Of a stretch of DNA of 64,000 nt, positions 16,077 through 24,817 are shown in pieces. The stretch is taken from positions 558,001 through 622,000 of the forward strand of contig NZ_LT575468.1 of assembly GCF_900087055.1 (NCBI RefSeq). Reading direction: 5' to 3'. The translations under genes and the position numbers were made by a program. The notes below the pieces were generated by a model that was not told the origin of the DNA, ran no database searches, and saw nothing but the letters and a program-made list of their open reading frames with translations. How positions within the stretch are numbered: position 1 is the stretch's first letter; each line of letters opens with the position of its first letter. The stretch is from Plesiomonas shigelloides (GTDB lineage Bacteria; Pseudomonadota; Gammaproteobacteria; Enterobacterales; CAMTGL01).

Positions 16077-18497
16077 TTAGTGACTATCCGACAAACTGCC
16101 GTGCATCTCTTGGCGCAGCAGCACTTCTTCGGTGCAATCGGTCAACTCAATCATCGCCGACAGCGCCAGCAGCTCTTGTTCCAATGTGCGTGCTTGGCTG
16201 AGATTAGCGCGGATCAACTGATGAAAATCACGCATCAAGTTCGGATGCAAAATATTGCGCTGGTAGCGGGTTAACTGGAACTTGAGCGCGATAAATTCGC
16301 CGTGGCGCATGGCGTGGCGGATAAACTCCGCTTGCTCTTGCTTGGAGGCAAACTCACTTTCCAACTTTTTGGCGTGCAACTTGTGCTGCCAGCGCTCTTG
16401 GCGCAGCGACAGGTAAATTTTCACATCGGTGGGCAGCGCGTGACGCGATGGCTCGTTCAGCGGTCGACACACTAGCTGTGACCAATATTCCCCGAGCAGC
16501 GGATCGAGCAGATCGTCAGTGCTGTCTTGGCCCAGACGGTGGTTTAGGTGGTAAGTCGCTGGAGTGATCCCCAGCGCCGTTGGCCGGAACAGGTTATTTT
16601 CCTTCACCACGAAAATCGGAATGCTGGCCAGATGCGGCACCGTCAGCTGGCGGAAGATATCGATGATCCCCGGTAGTGGCTGACGTTCGGTATCTTCTTG
16701 CAGCACGCCGCGGTTGGCGTTGATCAAGCGGCGAATAAACTGCACGCCGGTATGTTCGTCCGGCTGACCACTGGCGGTCAGTACCAGCTGGTTTTGCTCG
16801 GCATTGATATACAGCACCCGATACGGCAAGTTACGCAGTGGAATTTGCTTATCCAGTGACTGCCATTTCGAGAACGCCAGCAGCAGTGGCTGATTACGGC
16901 GCACGTCTACCGGTTGTCCGAGCACGATGCGCAGGCCGGTTTCCGAGAAATCGACCGTATAGCCAATCACCTTTTGCTGGGCGGGTGTGGTCACTTCCAC
17001 CTCGGTCTGATGACGATAGCGCGGCGCCTGACGGCGCGGCTCTTGCGACATGTTGACCTCGAAGGTCGGAACACTGTGGCGCGGTAAGCAGTATTCGTTG
17101 AGCTGCTCTAAAGGCAGGCTCGGCTTTGGCGTGCGCTGATATTCGCTGCGGATCTCTTCGCTGCTCAAATCTTGCAGTAACACCAGATAGCGCAGATCGC
17201 CTAACTGATGCTCGGCAATCAGGGTTTGCTGCTCCGCGTGCGGGCTAAAATCATCGGCCGTCAGCTGGCGGATGATCAGGCGTTGTACGCGGAAACTGGG
17301 GCGGCGCGCGCCGGTATGCCAGAACAGTTTACGCTGCGCGCGATCGGTCAGCTCTGAGTTCAGGGCGCAATAGAAAAAGGCGCGCCCCCCTTGGCGATGG
17401 ATAAAGCTATACAGCAGCGATTTAACAGTTGAAACCCCCGGCGGACAAATTTTGCTTAGGCGCTCAGGCGTGAAAAAGCGCCCCAACACCGGTTGATACT
17501 CTTCATCGTGCCAGTATTGATACAGCTCGCGGTTATTTTGCGAGTGCAGGGCATACAAGGTCCCTTGCTGGCTGATCAGCAGCGGCAAGGTGGTGGTGGC
17601 GTTAAGATAAGATTGCTCAAAACCACGAATGCGCAACTGCTCGAGCAGATCATCAACATTCAGCCGTACCTGCTTGCTGCCACTGCGTGCCAGTGCGCCC
17701 ATCAGACGCTGCATGATAGGTTCAGGTTGACTGATGTGCAGGCGCAGTAATTGGCGCTGTGGTTGGCGCTCAATGCCGACAATCAGGTAATTGACGCCAT
17801 TACGTAGCTCCGGCAAACCCAGTTTGTCGCCCAGCGAGCCAAACTGAACGTTCAGCTCTTGTCCTAGCTTGAACGCTACTGCATGCGGAACGCGCAGACA
17901 CAAGCCGGCCAGCGAGATATCCAACGTTATGCCGTGCACCAGATATTGGGTTTCCAACAAGGTGATCAGCACTTGGCTGTGATACAGCAGGCGAATTTCG
18001 TTGCGCATAAACTGATAGCCAAAGCGCGCGACTTTCACTGGCAGCTTTTTGGTTTCCAGCGTTTTGCTGGTCGGATTGGCCACCTCGGTGGTTTCCGGCT
18101 CAGGTTCGCTGTTGCGCTGCTGTTTTTTCTGGTGCAGGACTTTAAAATTATTGTGGGCCTGCATCACGGCATCGTATACCCCACGGGTATAGCGTTGCTG
18201 ATACAATTCCAGTTGCTGCTTAAACAGGTTGAGGGCGATATCATCCAGCCAGTGCGTGAGGCCCAGAATATGGTGCTCATAGCAGCGGCCATCAACACGA
18301 TTACGTAAGTCGATCGGTTGCAGGCAGGGGGTGTGTAATTCGCGCAGCTGCATTTTCAGTTGCAGGCGTTCATTTGGCGTACTGTCCGGCAACATATTGT
18401 GGATGAGATCATCCAAATTAGGATGCAAACCCATAGGGATCAGTTGCTGTAGGATGGCATTGAGCTCATCCGGTTTAGAAGTACGCATAATCCTCAA
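16077..18497 (-). CDS. Double-PilZ c-di-GMP receptor protein (PlzC-like)
   Basis: This 806-residue cytoplasmic protein has two PilZ domains, each with an intact c-di-GMP signature. The first has RNEIR (165-169) and D-x-S-x-x-G in LDISLAGL (193-198). The second has R-QAP-R (489-493) and VDFSETG (516-521). No membrane segment or output enzyme domain is visible. Vibrio cholerae carries a PilZ protein (PlzC) in the same serB-radA slot, so I infer orthology from context and architecture. E. coli has nothing here. The likely role is sensing c-di-GMP for motility or surface-attachment control; the partner is unknown. Transcription is leftward, divergent from radA. Confidence 0.85.
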   Translation of the reverse strand: MRIMRTSKPDELNAILQQLIPMGLHPNLDDLIHNMLPDSTPNERLQLKMQLRELHTPCLQPIDLRNRVDGRCYEHHILGLTHWLDDIALNLFKQQLELYQQRYTRGVYDAVMQAHNNFKVLHQKKQQRNSEPEPETTEVANPTSKTLETKKLPVKVARFGYQFMRNEIRLLYHSQVLITLLETQYLVHGITLDISLAGLCLRVPHAVAFKLGQELNVQFGSLGDKLGLPELRNGVNYLIVGIERQPQRQLLRLHISQPEPIMQRLMGALARSGSKQVRLNVDDLLEQLRIRGFEQSYLNATTTLPLLISQQGTLYALHSQNNRELYQYWHDEEYQPVLGRFFTPERLSKICPPGVSTVKSLLYSFIHRQGGRAFFYCALNSELTDRAQRKLFWHTGARRPSFRVQRLIIRQLTADDFSPHAEQQTLIAEHQLGDLRYLVLLQDLSSEEIRSEYQRTPKPSLPLEQLNEYCLPRHSVPTFEVNMSQEPRRQAPRYRHQTEVEVTTPAQQKVIGYTVDFSETGLRIVLGQPVDVRRNQPLLLAFSKWQSLDKQIPLRNLPYRVLYINAEQNQLVLTASGQPDEHTGVQFIRRLINANRGVLQEDTERQPLPGIIDIFRQLTVPHLASIPIFVVKENNLFRPTALGITPATYHLNHRLGQDSTDDLLDPLLGEYWSQLVCRPLNEPSRHALPTDVKIYLSLRQERWQHKLHAKKLESEFASKQEQAEFIRHAMRHGEFIALKFQLTRYQRNILHPNLMRDFHQLIRANLSQARTLEQELLALSAMIELTDCTEEVLLRQEMHGSLSDSH

Positions 18498-18638
18498 TCA
18501 CTGTTACGTAAGCTTAAAAAGTCCGATTGTCGGCATACAGTTTAACAAAACCATCCGGTAACGACAGAGGCGGTGGCCAGATATGGCGCGGCTTTGCGGC
18601 CTTTGTCGACTGCCAGTTCACTAAAGGAACATCTTACC

Positions 18639-20018
18639 GTGGCGAAAGCAGCAAAACGTGCCTTTGTGTGCAATGAGTGCGGCGCGGATTATCCGCGCTG
18701 GCAGGGGCAGTGCAGTGCCTGTCAGGCTTGGAATACCATTACGGAAGTGCGTTTGGCCAGCGCGGCCGGCAGTCGTAACGAACGCTTGAGCGGCTATGCT
18801 GGTCATGCAGGCAGCAGCAAGGTGCAAACTCTCGCCGAGATTAGTCTACAGGAACTGCCTCGCTTTTCCTCCGGTTTTAAGGAGTTTGATCGGGTTCTGG
18901 GCGGCGGCGTGGTGCCCGGCAGTGCCATTTTGATTGGTGGCAGCCCTGGTGCGGGGAAAAGTACTCTGCTGTTGCAGACCATGTGCCGTTTGGCGCTGCA
19001 GATGAACACCCTGTATGTGACAGGGGAAGAGTCACTGCAGCAGGTGGCGATGCGGGCGCACCGTTTGGGATTGCCGACCGATAAATTGAAAATGCTGTCG
19101 GAAACCAGTGTCGAGCAAATCTGCCTGATTGCCGAGCAAGAGCAGCCGCAGATCATGGTGATCGACTCAATTCAGGTGATGCACATGGCCGATGTGCAAT
19201 CGGCGCCCGGCAGTGTGGCGCAGGTGCGGGAAACGGCGGCGTTCCTGACGCGCTTTGCCAAAACCAAGCAAGTGGCCATCATCATGGTCGGTCACGTGAC
19301 CAAAGATGGTTCGCTGGCTGGCCCGAAAGTGCTGGAGCACTGCATTGACTGCTCCGTGTTACTGGATGGCGATACCGATTCGCGTTTTCGTATGCTGCGC
19401 AGCCACAAAAACCGTTTTGGCGCCGTCAATGAACTGGGCGTGTTCGCCATGACCGAGCAAGGGATGCGTGAGGTGAGTAATCCGTCGGCGATTTTCCTGA
19501 GTCGCGGTGAAGAAGAAGCGCCCGGCAGCTCCGTGATGGTGGTGTGGGAAGGGACGCGTCCGCTGCTGGTGGAGATTCAGGCGCTGGTGGATCACTCGAT
19601 GCTGGGCAATCCACGTCGGGTGGCGGTAGGGCTGGATCAGAACCGTTTATCTTTATTGTTGGCGGTATTGCACCGGCATGGCGGGTTGCAAATGGCCGAT
19701 CAGGATGTGTTTGTCAACGTGGTGGGCGGAGTGAAAGTCACCGAGACCAGCGCCGATTTGGCGTTGCTGTTGGCGATGGTGTCCAGCTTACGTGATCGTC
19801 CGTTACCGCGTGATTTGGTGATTTTTGGCGAAGTTGGGCTGGCCGGCGAGATCCGTCCGGTGCCCAGTGGCCAAGAGCGAATCACCGAAGCGGCCAAACA
19901 TGGCTTTAAACGGGCGATAGTGCCAATTGCCAATATGCCAAAACAACCGCCGGTCGGTATGCAGGTGTTCGGGGTGAAAAAACTGTCCGATGCGTTGGAT
20001 GTGTTTAACGAGCTGTAA
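18639..20018 (+). CDS. radA: DNA repair protein RadA (branch-migration ATPase)
   Basis: RadA is a RecA-like hexameric ATPase that drives branch migration in recombination. I use the GTG at 18639: AAGGAA lies nine bases upstream and the product VAKAAKRAFVCNECG matches the family N-terminus (459 residues; 460 in E. coli); the open frame upstream is not used. Domains: a C4 zinc finger (CNECGADYPRWQGQCSAC), a RecA core with Walker A GGSPGAGKST, the RadA-specific KNRFG motif, and a Lon-like C-terminal domain. E. coli has nadR next; here the DNA beyond carries two small leftward genes. Confidence 0.96.
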   Translation: MAKAAKRAFVCNECGADYPRWQGQCSACQAWNTITEVRLASAAGSRNERLSGYAGHAGSSKVQTLAEISLQELPRFSSGFKEFDRVLGGGVVPGSAILIGGSPGAGKSTLLLQTMCRLALQMNTLYVTGEESLQQVAMRAHRLGLPTDKLKMLSETSVEQICLIAEQEQPQIMVIDSIQVMHMADVQSAPGSVAQVRETAAFLTRFAKTKQVAIIMVGHVTKDGSLAGPKVLEHCIDCSVLLDGDTDSRFRMLRSHKNRFGAVNELGVFAMTEQGMREVSNPSAIFLSRGEEEAPGSSVMVVWEGTRPLLVEIQALVDHSMLGNPRRVAVGLDQNRLSLLLAVLHRHGGLQMADQDVFVNVVGGVKVTETSADLALLLAMVSSLRDRPLPRDLVIFGEVGLAGEIRPVPSGQERITEAAKHGFKRAIVPIANMPKQPPVGMQVFGVKKLSDALDVFNEL

Positions 20019-20090
20019 TGCGGGCACGGCGCTGGGCATACGCGGTGCGGGCATCAGAGCATCATTCTGGCTAGTGATGTCGGCGTGAGG

Positions 20091-20127
20091 AAAAAACTAA
20101 CGGGCCGCCCATAGTGGGCGGCCCGTT
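20091..20127 (-). terminator. Terminator of the small-protein operon
   Basis: Read leftward: a perfect 12-bp GC-rich stem (AACGGGCCGCCC/GGGCGGCCCGTT), a 5-nt loop, then AGTTTTTT. The T tract lies only on the minus-strand side, so it fits the leftward transcript ending 25 bp after the second small gene better than radA. Confidence 0.75.
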
Positions 20128-20152
20128 GTGTGATAGGTGTGGCTGGTGGTGA

Positions 20153-20245
20153 TTAACCACGACGCCAGAAGCGTAACGACAGCGCCGCAAAGCGGGGTTT
20201 GTCGTGGTGATTAGTCAGATACTGAGTTGGCGGATAAAAGAACAT
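20153..20245 (-). CDS. Small protein B, 30 residues (MFFYPPT family)
   Basis: I do not know this family. The product starts MFFYPPTQYLTNHHDKP and ends with a basic, aromatic tail (RFWRRG). Its first 17 residues match those of the gene just upstream (20364-20471) at 12 positions: MF-YPPT-Y-TN--DKP. AAGGTG precedes the ATG. There is no signal peptide or membrane helix; net charge is positive. It is the second gene of a leftward pair, separated by a hairpin (20271-20290), with a terminator 25 bp after its stop. The paralogy, the two ribosome-binding sites and the terminator together argue that it is translated. Confidence 0.6.
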   Translation of the reverse strand: MFFYPPTQYLTNHHDKPRFAALSLRFWRRG

Positions 20246-20270
20246 AAAACACCTTGCGTTATAGTTGTGC

Positions 20271-20290
20271 GCCTCGGAGGATGCCGAGGC
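20271..20290 (-). other. Hairpin between the two small genes
   Basis: A 7-bp stem GCCTCGG/CCGAGGC with a 6-nt loop, 26 bp upstream of small gene B. There is no T tract, so it is probably a processing or stability element. Confidence 0.5.
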
Positions 20291-20363
20291 TGCTACGTCA
20301 TGTTGAATGAGGTAATAAAACTACACTTCCGGTGTGTACGCGGTATCTGCCGATTTGCGCAGA

Positions 20364-20471
20364 TCAGCGGTTCATCATGGCCGCCCAACAGCGGTGCAGA
20401 GTACGCAGCGGCAGCAGGCTTGGCTTATCGTTTTGGTTAGTGCTGTAAACAGTGGGTGGATAGATAAACAT
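20364..20471 (-). CDS. Small protein A, 35 residues (MFIYPPT family)
   Basis: The product starts MFIYPPTVYSTNQNDKP and has a divergent Leu/Arg-containing C-terminus. It resembles small protein B over its first 17 residues, which is strong evidence of duplication and of coding. The ribosome-binding site is excellent: CGGAGGT, six bases before ATG. A promoter-like TTGTCG-16-TAAACT (20550-20577) and a symmetric CRP-type site (20522-20537) lie upstream. The pair occupies the place where E. coli has nadR, between radA and ettA. No function can be read from the sequence. Confidence 0.65.
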   Translation of the reverse strand: MFIYPPTVYSTNQNDKPSLLPLRTLHRCWAAMMNR

Positions 20472-20521
20472 GATGTACCTCCGTGTTGCTCTCTTGTGCA
20501 GTGAAACTGCTGGGTCTATTT

Positions 20522-20537
20522 TGTGATGTTTATCACT
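20522..20537. promoter_or_regulatory. CRP-type site upstream of the small-protein pair
   Basis: TGTGA-TGTTTA-TCACT, with the perfect inverted repeat GTGAT-N4-ATCAC. It matches the CRP half-site consensus at nine of ten positions. It lies 51 bp before the start of small gene A and just downstream of the candidate promoter at 20550-20577, where binding might repress, unless another start site is used. Confidence 0.5.
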
Positions 20538-20549
20538 TTCATGTTTGTA

Positions 20550-20577
20550 AGTTTACTACGAAATTAAGTGGCGACAA
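20550..20577 (-). promoter_or_regulatory. Candidate promoter of the small-protein pair
   Basis: On the minus strand: TTGTCG, a 16-bp spacer, TAAACT. Matches are moderate. Apart from this and the CRP-type site, the rest of 20472-20808 holds A-rich repeats of the form AAAAAGGTCAYA and the ettA terminator. Confidence 0.35.
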
Positions 20578-20735
20578 TCCGTACAGTTAGACGCTTTTCG
20601 CATAAATAATAACCTTTGCGGACATAGCCGTTATATCGTCAGCAAGATAAGACGCCACAATAAGAGACCGGGATAACGCAGAGATAAAAAAGTGGCCGCA
20701 AAAAAGGGAATAGAAAAGGTCATAAAAAAGGTCAC

Positions 20736-20765
20736 AAAAAAGGCCGCATAAGCGCGGCCTTTTTT
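20736..20765. terminator. ettA terminator
   Basis: Read leftward: A-rich flank, stem GGCCGC/GCGGCC with a 6-nt loop, then T6. It is symmetrical, and lies 43 bp after the ettA stop. Confidence 0.88.
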
Positions 20766-20808
20766 AATGTGAAGCTCAGGTACGGTGTAGAAATGTGCAG
20801 ACGAATGC

Positions 20809-22476
20809 TTATTTCACCATGCGGGTGTATTTAGCGCGGCGCGGCTGGATAGATTCCGCACCATACGTCTTCTTCTTCCACTCTTCGTATTCGGTAAAGT
20901 TACCTTCGAAGAACTCCACCTTACCTTCATCCTGATAGTCCAGAATGTGGGTAGCGATACGGTCTAAGAACCAACGGTCGTGGGAGATAACCATGGCGCA
21001 GCCTGGGAACTCCAGCAGGGCGTTTTCCAACGCGCGCAGGGTTTCTACGTCCAGGTCGTTGGTTGGTTCATCGAGCAGCAACAGGTTGCCGCCAGTTTGC
21101 AACAGCTTGGCCAGATGCAGACGGCCACGCTCACCACCGGACAGTTCGCCGACGCGTTTTTGCTGATCGGAGCCTTTGAAGTTAAAGCGACCGATATAGG
21201 CGCGGCTTGGGATCTCGAAGTTACCAATGCGCAGGATGTCCTGACCGTTAGCCACTTCTTCGAACACGGTTTTCTTGTCATCCATCGCATCACGGAACTG
21301 ATCGACAGAAGCCAGCTTCACGGTATCACCTAAGGTGATGGTACCGGAATCCGGTTGCTCTTGGCCGGACAGCATGCGGAACAACGTAGACTTACCGGCA
21401 CCGTTCGGACCGATGATGCCGACAATCGCGCCTTTTGGCAGACTGAACGACAGATCGTTGATCAAGGTGCGATCGCCGTAGGATTTGACCAGATTGGCCA
21501 CATCCACCACTTTGTCACCGAGGCGTGGACCAGGCGGAATGAACAGCTCGTTGGTCTCGTTACGCTTTTGGTAATCAGTGTTGTTAAGCTCTTCAAAGCG
21601 CGCCATACGGGCTTTGCTCTTGGCCTGACGACCTTTTGGGTTCTGACGTACCCACTCCAGCTCTTTTTCGATCGACTTGCGACGCGCCGCTTCAGCGGAC
21701 GCTTCTTGCGCCAGACGCTGATCTTTTTGCTCCAGCCAAGAGGAGTAGTTACCTTCCCACGGGATCCCCTCACCACGGTCCAGCTCCAAGATCCAGCCGG
21801 CGACGTTGTCGAGGAAGTAACGATCGTGGGTGATTGCCACCACAGTGCCTTCGTAGTCGTGCAGGAAGCGCTCCAGCCAAGCCACAGATTCCGCATCCAA
21901 GTGGTTGGTTGGTTCGTCCAGCAGCAGCATGTCTGGTTTTTCCAGCAGCAGGCGGCAGATAGCCACACGGCGACGCTCACCACCGGACAGATTGCCAATC
22001 TTGGCATCCCACGCCGGCAGACGCAGCGCATCAGCCGCACGCTCCAGTTGGTGATCCAGATTGTGGCCATCATGCGCCTGAATGATAGCTTCCAACTCGC
22101 CTTGCTCTTTGGCCAGCAGGTCAAAGTCAGCCTCTGGGTCTGCGTACAGCGCGTACACTTCATCCAGACGGGTCAGGGCGTTTTTCACCTCAGCTACCGC
22201 ATCTTCGATAGCTTCGCGTACGGTGTGCTCCGGATTAAGTTTTGGCTCCTGCGGCAGGTAGCCGACTTTCAGCCCCGGTTGTGGACGGGCTTCACCTTCG
22301 ATCTCGGTATCAACCCCGGCCATAATGCGCAGCAGAGTAGATTTACCGGCACCGTTGAGGCCGAGAACACCGATTTTGGCACCCGGAAAGAAACTCAACG
22401 AGATATCTTTCAGGATATGTCGCTTCGGCGGAACCACTTTGCCGACGCGGTGCATTGAATAAACGTATTGAGCCAC
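20809..22476 (-). CDS. ettA: Energy-dependent translational throttle protein EttA (ABC-F)
   Basis: EttA binds the ribosomal E site and gates entry into elongation according to the ATP/ADP ratio. Its 555 residues equal the E. coli length. Two ABC domains are seen: Walker A GLNGAGKST and GPNGAGKST, signatures LSGGERRR and LSGGERGR, and Walker B LLLDEPTNHLD and LLLDEPTNDLD. Between them lies the ABC-F linker (about 240-310), and the first domain carries the arm inserted after Walker A. The gene stands alone, leftward, opposite slt. Its leader contains a 9-bp inverted repeat (22517-22538). Confidence 0.97.
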   Translation of the reverse strand: MAQYVYSMHRVGKVVPPKRHILKDISLSFFPGAKIGVLGLNGAGKSTLLRIMAGVDTEIEGEARPQPGLKVGYLPQEPKLNPEHTVREAIEDAVAEVKNALTRLDEVYALYADPEADFDLLAKEQGELEAIIQAHDGHNLDHQLERAADALRLPAWDAKIGNLSGGERRRVAICRLLLEKPDMLLLDEPTNHLDAESVAWLERFLHDYEGTVVAITHDRYFLDNVAGWILELDRGEGIPWEGNYSSWLEQKDQRLAQEASAEAARRKSIEKELEWVRQNPKGRQAKSKARMARFEELNNTDYQKRNETNELFIPPGPRLGDKVVDVANLVKSYGDRTLINDLSFSLPKGAIVGIIGPNGAGKSTLFRMLSGQEQPDSGTITLGDTVKLASVDQFRDAMDDKKTVFEEVANGQDILRIGNFEIPSRAYIGRFNFKGSDQQKRVGELSGGERGRLHLAKLLQTGGNLLLLDEPTNDLDVETLRALENALLEFPGCAMVISHDRWFLDRIATHILDYQDEGKVEFFEGNFTEYEEWKKKTYGAESIQPRRAKYTRMVK

Positions 22477-22812
22477 GGTTATAACACCTTAATAAATAAT
22501 GGGTTCATCATGACTGATACATACCGCAGGGTATGTATGGAACACAGGTACCTAGTTTACCATTGAATCTGGCTTTGGGTCAGCGTTGCTGTATGCGCTC
22601 GTGGGTAAAGATGGTGAGTAAAGTGGCACGCAATAATTGCGCCGATAACGCACGCAGAGCCTCGCCGCCGACCGAGGGAGTTTGTATCATAGCCAGCAGC
22701 ATGCAATTGGTGGAATAAATACCAGCCAGAGTGTCTCTTTATAACGGGCATACTATACTCAACCGCGGAATATTGCAGGATGAGATATCAGGGTTAACCA
22801 AGGAGTGAACAG
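22477..22812. other. ettA-slt divergent intergenic region
   Basis: No gene is seen. The ettA side holds the inverted repeat ATACATACC/GGTATGTAT. The slt side holds TATACT at 22754-22759, about 55 bp before the slt start, with a poor -35. Confidence 0.45.
22517..22538 (-). other. Inverted repeat in the ettA leader
   Basis: Nine-base arms ATACATACC and GGTATGTAT around GCAG, about 40 bp upstream of the ettA start codon. It could be an operator or an mRNA hairpin. Confidence 0.45.
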
Positions 22813-24735
22813 ATGGCATTGCGCCAATGGATTTACCGGGCTTGCTGGGTGAGCGTAGCAGGCCTGATTAGCATACCGGCGTTGGCTCAGCCTACCGCCA
22901 CAGAGCGTCAGTTATATCAGCAAGCCAAAACGGCCTTGGATGACAAGCAGACTGAGGTTGCCGCCGGTTTGCTGCCGTCATTGAAAAATTACCCGCTCTA
23001 TCCCTATCTGGAATACCGCTTATTAACGCAGGACATGAGCCAGCTCTCTGCTGCGCAGGTGCGTGCATTTGTGCAGCGTTACCCGACCATGCCACTGGCT
23101 AAAGGCTTAACCGATCGCTTTCAGGCGGAGCTGGCCAATCGGCAGGACTGGCGTCAATTACTGACCTTTACCCCAACGCCGCCGACTTCGATTGCAGGTC
23201 AGTGCCGCTATTACTATGCCCGTTACGCCACCGGCGAGCGCAAAATAGCTTGGCAAGGCGCGCACGAAATCTGGTTGACCGGCAAGTCGTTACCGGATGC
23301 GTGTGATGACCTAATCGCCGCCTGGCAAACCAGCAATCAATATACCCCGATGGCGATTTTGGAGCGGATGCTGCTGGCGATGAAAGCGGGTAACAGCAGT
23401 TTGCTCAGCTACTTAGGGCGTCAGCTGCCGGCCAACTACCAGACCATGGGCAAAGGGTTGCTGTCACTGCAAGCCAACCCTGACACCATTTTGACCTTTG
23501 CCCGCACTCACGGGGCTAGCCCGATAGCGCGTCAGGCGACCTTAATTGCCTTTAACCGCGTGGTGCGCGCCGATGTGGATAATGCGCGCCTGCTGATTAG
23601 CCCGCTCAGTAAAGCGCAGGCGATGAGCCAAGAGCAAGTAGCGCAGATGGAGCGCGCGGTGGCGAACCGGATGATGGATGCCGATGACAGCGAGCAGATC
23701 CGCTGGCGTGATGCGGTGATCCGGCGCAGTGGTGATAAGTCATTAATTGAAAAACGGATCCGTCTGGCGCTGCAGCATAATGATATAACCGATGTCGGTG
23801 AGTGGATCGCCCGTTTACCGGCCTCTGCGCGTGAGCAGGATGAATGGCTGTACTGGCAAGCGCGGGTGCTTGAGCGTAAAGGACAGAAAAAACAGGCTCA
23901 GGCGCTGCTGAAAACCTTAAGTGAACGTCGTGGTTTTTACCCGATGGTGGCGGCGCAGCAATTAGGCCAGCCGTACGTGGTGAAAAATGATTCGCGCCAG
24001 GTCAAAGTGCTGAATGCCGGTAACTGGCCGGAAGTGCAGCGCATTCGCGAACTGATGTATTGGGATCAGCACAATCTGGCGCGCAGTGAGTGGATCAGTT
24101 TGATCGATCATCAACCGCAAACGGTGAAAGCGGAGCTGACGCGTTATGCGCAAAAGCAGGGCTGGAGCGATCTGAGCGTGCAGGGCACTATTCGCGGCAA
24201 GTTGTGGGATCACCTCGATGAGCGTTTCCCGCTGGCTTACCCGAACCAGTTCCGCCAGTCGACCGACGACAAAGCGATTTCGATGAGCTACGCCATGGCG
24301 ATTGCCCGTCAAGAGAGTGCTTGGAACCCGCAGGCACAATCACCGGTGGGCGCACGCGGTTTGATGCAGCTGATGCCGAAAACCGCCCAGCACACCGCTA
24401 AGAAAAATGGCATCAGCCTGACGCAAGATAATCAGCTGTTTATGCCGGGGGTGAATATCCAGTTGGGCACCGCTTATCTGGAAGAGGTGTATCAAAAATT
24501 TGGTCGGAACCGGATTTTATCGACTGCCGCTTATAACGCGGGGCCGTCACGGGTAACGCGTTGGCTAAATAATGCCGGAGGGCGTCTGGATGCGCTGGCC
24601 TTTATTGAGAGTATCCCGTTTACCGAAACCCGGGGATACGTCAAAAATGTGTTAGCCTACGATGTATTCTATCGTTATCAGATGAAAAATCAGGCTGATG
24701 TGCTAACTGAGGCGGAATGGAGCCGACGTTACTGA
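22813..24735 (+). CDS. slt: Soluble lytic murein transglycosylase Slt
   Basis: Slt70 is a periplasmic exo-lytic transglycosylase that cleaves the MurNAc-GlcNAc bond to give 1,6-anhydro products. The 640-residue precursor (645 in E. coli) begins with a signal peptide ending around ALAQ (residues 24-27). A long alpha-helical superhelix of U and L domains follows. The C-terminal lysozyme-like domain has the catalytic Glu in IARQESAWNPQAQSPVGARGL, then LMQLMPKTA and AAYNAGPSRVTRW. GGAG lies upstream of the ATG. trpR follows after a strong hairpin, as in E. coli. Confidence 0.97.
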   Translation: MALRQWIYRACWVSVAGLISIPALAQPTATERQLYQQAKTALDDKQTEVAAGLLPSLKNYPLYPYLEYRLLTQDMSQLSAAQVRAFVQRYPTMPLAKGLTDRFQAELANRQDWRQLLTFTPTPPTSIAGQCRYYYARYATGERKIAWQGAHEIWLTGKSLPDACDDLIAAWQTSNQYTPMAILERMLLAMKAGNSSLLSYLGRQLPANYQTMGKGLLSLQANPDTILTFARTHGASPIARQATLIAFNRVVRADVDNARLLISPLSKAQAMSQEQVAQMERAVANRMMDADDSEQIRWRDAVIRRSGDKSLIEKRIRLALQHNDITDVGEWIARLPASAREQDEWLYWQARVLERKGQKKQAQALLKTLSERRGFYPMVAAQQLGQPYVVKNDSRQVKVLNAGNWPEVQRIRELMYWDQHNLARSEWISLIDHQPQTVKAELTRYAQKQGWSDLSVQGTIRGKLWDHLDERFPLAYPNQFRQSTDDKAISMSYAMAIARQESAWNPQAQSPVGARGLMQLMPKTAQHTAKKNGISLTQDNQLFMPGVNIQLGTAYLEEVYQKFGRNRILSTAAYNAGPSRVTRWLNNAGGRLDALAFIESIPFTETRGYVKNVLAYDVFYRYQMKNQADVLTEAEWSRRY

Positions 24736-24747
24736 TGACATCAGTCC

Positions 24748-24787
24748 GGAGCGTCGCGCGGGTCTATCTTAGGCATCGCGACGCTCC
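24748..24787 (+). other. Strong hairpin between slt and trpR
   Basis: A perfect 11-bp stem GGAGCGTCGCG/CGCGACGCTCC with an 18-nt loop and no T tract. It may stabilise the slt 3' end or act as a weak terminator; trpR starts 30 bp downstream. Confidence 0.55.
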
Positions 24788-24817
24788 GTCGCTCGACCAA
24801 CAAGGGAGTCTATCCGG

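Noticed and set aside
20204..20440. Rightward 78-codon frame over the small-protein pair
   Set aside because: Lies opposite two frames that are mutually conserved and better initiated.
21355..22458. Rightward 367-codon frame opposite ettA
   Set aside because: Antisense shadow of ettA; its composition follows from the codon bias of the real gene.
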